Origin: Ophioderma brevispina
Lineage: Eukaryota > Echinodermata > Ophiuroidea > Amphilepidida > Ophiodermatidae
Assembly (NCBI GenBank): GCA_023653785.1
Contig: JAMKCH010010169.1
Location: 1-64,000, forward strand
Reading direction: 5' to 3'
DNA length: 64,000 nt
Part shown: piece after piece, positions 60,306 to 64,000 of the stretch
How positions within the stretch are numbered: position 1 is the first letter of the stretch
Layout: each line of letters starts with the position of its first letter
The notes under the pieces: generated by a model
What the model was told of the DNA's origin: nothing
The model's input: only the letters and a program-made list of their open reading frames with translations
The model's database searches: none
Position numbers and translations under genes: made by a program

Positions 60306-61221
60306 ATCTACCAAAAAGACGTTGACAACGTAAAAAAAACAACCAAGTTTTAAAGAGTACGAGCCATATAAAGTTAATAAATGTAAAGATAGGACCAAGT
60401 ATACTCAAGTGCGTAAGCCCCATTGGCAAGCAAACTGGTCCAATTTCTTCTTTTCAGAATTCCTTTGTTGAGAACTCCATGATATTTCATTAACGGAACC
60501 ATCATCATTAGACCAAATTGTTGATTAAATAATTCCAACCTGCACTGTTTTGTTTAAGGTTTTTTAAAATTGGCGTAGTGAGGGTGGAATTAGTATTACT
60601 GTTTCTTGTGTAAAGGCCGTCTTGTTCTGACTTAAGTACTTGATATTGGTTAGTTTCGTTTGTTTTCTTGCTTGATTTCTTATTGTTGGAGATTGGTCTT
60701 ATTTCAATGATTCATGGACCGGTCGAGTGCAGATACGGAATAAAGCCCAATCTCGTTTTAACATCATCAACGCGGCACAATTCTTTTCCCATTGAAAATG
60801 TGTTCCGATGGATCTGCAGTCGATTGTTCTGGAAGGTATGTTGGTTATGAGTTCTGTGATAGAGTTCAAGTCACGTATGTTTCTGGGTACTTTTTGTACC
60901 AGTCTTTCCCTGAGATACCCTGGTAGGAAGAAGAGTACTAAAGACCAAAGGCCTCACAAGAAGATGAATTGTGTTGAACTCGGTATTATTACATCAGCGC
61001 CTCTAGCGTGAAATACATAAAATTATATTTAGGCTGTATGGAGGTTGATAGTGGGAAAGGTGCACTTTCTTTTGCATTGTAGAAGAAATGGGACCAAGTT
61101 TGCCAATGGGGCTTACGCACTTGAGTATACTTGGTCCTATCTTTACATTTATTAACTTTATATGGCTCGTACTCTTTAAAACTTGGTGGTTTTTTACGTT
61201 GTCAACGTCTTTTTGGTAGAT
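60306..61221. repeat. Near-identical inverted repeat, about 150-bp arms, 618-bp loop
   Basis: Arms lie at 60306-60460 and 61079-61221. Each holds ACCAAAAAGACGTTGACAAC, ATGTAAAGATAGGACCAAGT and GTGCGTAAGCCCCATTGGCA or the complement, with only a few differences. The loop contains the repeat shared with 10250-10390. Similar arms and a distinct loop suggest a young foldback or composite insertion. Confidence 0.88.
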
Positions 61222-61740
61222 TTCCTTTATTTTTGTGAACATTAAATAGCTGTGCAAGTAGCAGTTGGTCAATTTGCAAGAAATTCCTGTTTCTACGAAC
61301 AGTTTATACACTTTAGTTGAGTGTGTGATTATTACATACGTTGTATGTTGTATCGCTGTCGACCTGAAACGTGATGTGTTATTTAACTATTAAGTAAAGC
61401 AAAGTGTTTAGGAAGTATTGAACAATGTTTATAAATTAAAGTTTTTTTTCTCGGTATATTCAGGTAATTTTTTGGTTGTCTAAATGTCTCAACCTGATAA
61501 TAAAAAAAAATATGAAGAGCTTGAAGTCCATGGGCTATCAAAATTGAGATTTTATATAAATTTATTATACTTGAAAAATAAAACGTTTAGTGCTTTTTCG
61601 ACATTGTTATCTCCTTCAGTTACTGAGATATTCAGATTGTAAGGTTTTTGCAATTTTAGGAAATGTATTTTAAAGAGAATGACCACCAGAACTGAATACT
61701 AGCATAATTTTAATATGCCGAAAGTCATGAAAGTGATGGG

Positions 61741-61827
61741 TCGCCACCGGACTCGAACTGACAGCAACAGACTATCCAAAAGTATAATCAATAATGTCTA
61801 TCGCTTATACCGCTGCGCCACGGAGGA
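61741..61827 (-). pseudogene. tRNA-like sequence (pol III A and B boxes)
   Basis: On the minus strand TGGCGCAGCGG (61810-61820) fits an A box and AGTTCGAGTCC (61749-61759) a B box, about 50 bp apart. The 5' end does not pair with the GGCGACC end, so it is not a standard tRNA. It may be a tRNA pseudogene or the head of a SINE. The A box closely resembles that of the SINE at 45 kb. Confidence 0.6.
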
Positions 61828-61829
61828 AG

Positions 61830-64000
61830 CTTACAGTACAAGACGCGAGTGTTGTATATGGTATTAAGCGATGGTTCAGTAGTGATTTTGAACAAAAGAA
61901 TCCCGTTAAATATCATTTTCTTTGTATGAAGTCAGTTATTTTCAATTTTAGCAGTAAAAGGCACACCAGGAGGATAAATAGAAATCATGTACTAAATTTT
62001 GCCAATATCATTTCGTAATAAGGCTGTAGGTCTGTGAGACCGTTTTTTTAAGTTTCCTATTTGCCACTAATTATCGTTACAAATGGCCGTTTGAAAACAT
62101 TTCTAACTCGTCTTTTCCGTTTTCTTAATTCATATCTTGCTCATGAAATGTGTCACATATACTTTTGAGGGTTGAAATACATGCTTTACTTTTGTATTAC
62201 GAGTAGCTAAGCGATTGCTAACGATACTCCCACCTAGTGATTTTACTCGTCAAACACGCATCAAACAAAGGGAAGTTTGTTTCTGTTAATATACTCACGG
62301 TGTGTGTCGCTTGTATCATGGGCGTTCTGATGGTTTTTTTGCTGTTTTTCTCGTTTTTTGGGTTGTTATTTTTAAAACTTGGTGACACACTACCGTTGTG
62401 TCTTAATAATATTTCCTAGGTAAAATATTGGACCAGAAAAAATCATAAGTAGTTTCAGAAGGCCTTTTTGTTTTGCCTGATACGTACATCACCCTTTTCC
62501 GTTAATTCACTTCCTCTGTATCCTACAAGTAAAGTCTAACCAAAAACATACTTGCAAAATGACTTGTACGATATTTAAACCAAGTAAAGACAGAAATAAA
62601 TCCTGATCTCTAAAGCTTGCTGCAGAATATATGTCAGACCTTTGACTAATTTTTTCACGCGAAGCGCATGTAAAAATTGCTAAAGGCTCACACTTAACCT
62701 GCATTTCTGAAAAGAAAGCAGAGTAATGCTGCCATGGAATGGAAATAAAAATAAAGAGATTAAATTATATGGTTAGACCTAATATAACTGAAAAGCATTA
62801 GATTCCAACGGCCCATATTTTTATGGCCTCATCACCAAACCCCTTGTATAGCAGTTTAAGTCGAAGCACCTACTCGAAGGCAATAATAAGAGAAAAATCC
62901 TGAGGTTGCAAACCTAGCGCAGAAATACCTAATTTTAAATTCTGACTTTAAATTTTGTCTAAAACCTCGCCACCAAATGAATAAACAATAGCCGAACAAG
63001 ACCATGTGGTCTAATTTCCAGATATTGTTCCATGGCCTGTACAAGACACATACATGTATCAAACACACTTCCAATCTAGTGTATGAGGGTGGAATTGCCT
63101 AATTGAGCAGTTTGAAAACGGATAGGCACGTGAAAAAATTTGATTGCAAAAATGAAATATCCAGAACAGACAATAAATGAGGATATCGCCATTTCTTAGA
63201 TGCACACGATAATCCCTACAATGTAGAAACAAAAAGGGCAAAGCAGAACAGACTGCTTTTAACACGGTTGCCACATATATGATTTGGCAATTGATGTGAA
63301 ATTGCACGAGGCCGTTTAATAATTCAAAAGTTACCGGTTTCCTAATGCCAGTGGTGTGTTTAAAGTCAACACCACGACATGAAATTATGATTAATATCAG
63401 ATTGAAAGCTGGGACCTTATAGGGAAATGAACAGAATAAAGTTTCGATTTTTATCCGTCTTTATTTAAAGCTTGGGGCTTAAAAAAACTGTTCAAAGTTT
63501 TATGATATTTTCCTGTATTTTCAATAACCCAAAAAAGCGCCCAATGCATTATTATAATGCATGACGTCATTTCGGTATCAACGATCAGTGATCGCAGTGC
63601 AAAAAATGTAACACTGACTGTTAATCCTTGGTACGGTTCGAGTCGTTGACGTTAATGTTAAAAAGTGTCGACGCGCCCTGGTTCGAACGCCGGCATTCTG
63701 ATGATTATTAACAGTTGATTGCAATGTAAGAAGAGAATGAAGATGAGAAATTGTTGAGTATTAGTGCGAGGAGGATTAAATATTGTGAAAACACCTTAGA
63801 ACTTCGACTACAAATACAAGGCCAACGTGTCTGTGACCCGGGCCGATCATGGAATGAGCGCGTGACGGCAACCATGCAAAAACATGCAAAGTATAGGCCG
63901 AGCTATTTCAACTGGTATTGTTTCTGCACCCTTCATGATTATTTCGTACACTTAATATGTGCCAAATCCATTTTAATGTGTATGGGAGTTTGTAGATGTT
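61830..64000. other. Unassigned DNA
   Basis: No gene or repeat was recognised, apart from the TGACGTCA site and a small AT palindrome at 63543-63561. Confidence 0.4.
63562..63569. promoter_or_regulatory. CRE-like palindrome TGACGTCA
   Basis: An exact full CRE (CREB/ATF site), directly after the palindromic ATGCATTATTATAATGCAT. No gene start is recognised downstream, so function is only possible, not shown. Confidence 0.35.

Noticed and set aside
63640..63700. GGTTCGAAC resembling a pol III B box
   Set aside because: No A box at the right distance and no tRNA fold.

Overview
The window is AT-rich, repeat-dense animal DNA. It has no long open reading frame, but it contains an intron-flanked GTPase exon, metazoan-type retroelements (CR1/L2-like LINEs, a Ty3/Gypsy fragment, a DIRS-type tyrosine-recombinase element), a tRNA-derived SINE and many TA-flanked inverted-repeat elements. 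This mixture points to a marine invertebrate genome; I cannot name the species or phylum from the sequence alone.

Layout. 0-9.4 kb: mostly unique AT-rich DNA with a pyrimidine tract, a CTCGAA-type tandem repeat, an interspersed repeat that recurs at 44 kb, and an 846-bp TA-flanked MITE (7.3-8.2 kb). 9.4-11.7 kb and 29.1-30.5 kb: two inverted copies of one interspersed element, each carrying a ladder of short palindromes centred on CGCG. 12.9-17.2 kb: a satellite of about 147-148 bp with a second, hairpin-bearing segment interspersed in it. 17.3-20.4 kb: degenerate tandem repeats and a 571-bp near-perfect palindromic MITE. 21.6-22.5 kb: exactly three head-to-tail 299-bp units, followed by T+G-rich DNA. 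26-29 kb: three small inverted-repeat elements. 31 kb: two RFX-type X-box palindromes. 34.2-39.0 kb: six copies of one 460-470-bp terminal-inverted-repeat element, head to tail, with a 1-kb spacer duplicated between copies. 39.1-41.1 kb: two more inverted-repeat elements, one rich in CAACGTTGG.

42.6-44.0 kb: a decayed DIRS-like element (RNase H/methyltransferase-like end plus tyrosine recombinase). 45.0-45.3 kb: a SINE with a 12-bp target duplication. 46.9-48.0 kb: a 1.08-kb palindromic TA-flanked element. 48.7-49.9 kb: a Ty3/Gypsy reverse transcriptase/RNase H fragment, minus strand. 50.7-51.0 kb: the only convincing host-type coding sequence, one AIG1/GIMAP GTPase exon with both splice sites. 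51.1-53.2 kb: tandem units and an inverted-repeat element with a repeated 14-mer. 53.4-57.8 kb: a nearly full-length but broken CR1/L2-like LINE with an SGNH-esterase first ORF. 58.4-59.0 kb: a second LINE fragment. 60.3-61.2 kb: a near-identical 150-bp inverted repeat. The remainder is unassigned.

All protein-coding remnants except the GIMAP exon carry frameshifts or stops, so the window is best read as a repeat-laden intron or intergenic stretch around one or a few GIMAP exons. Homologies were recognised by eye; no database search was possible.
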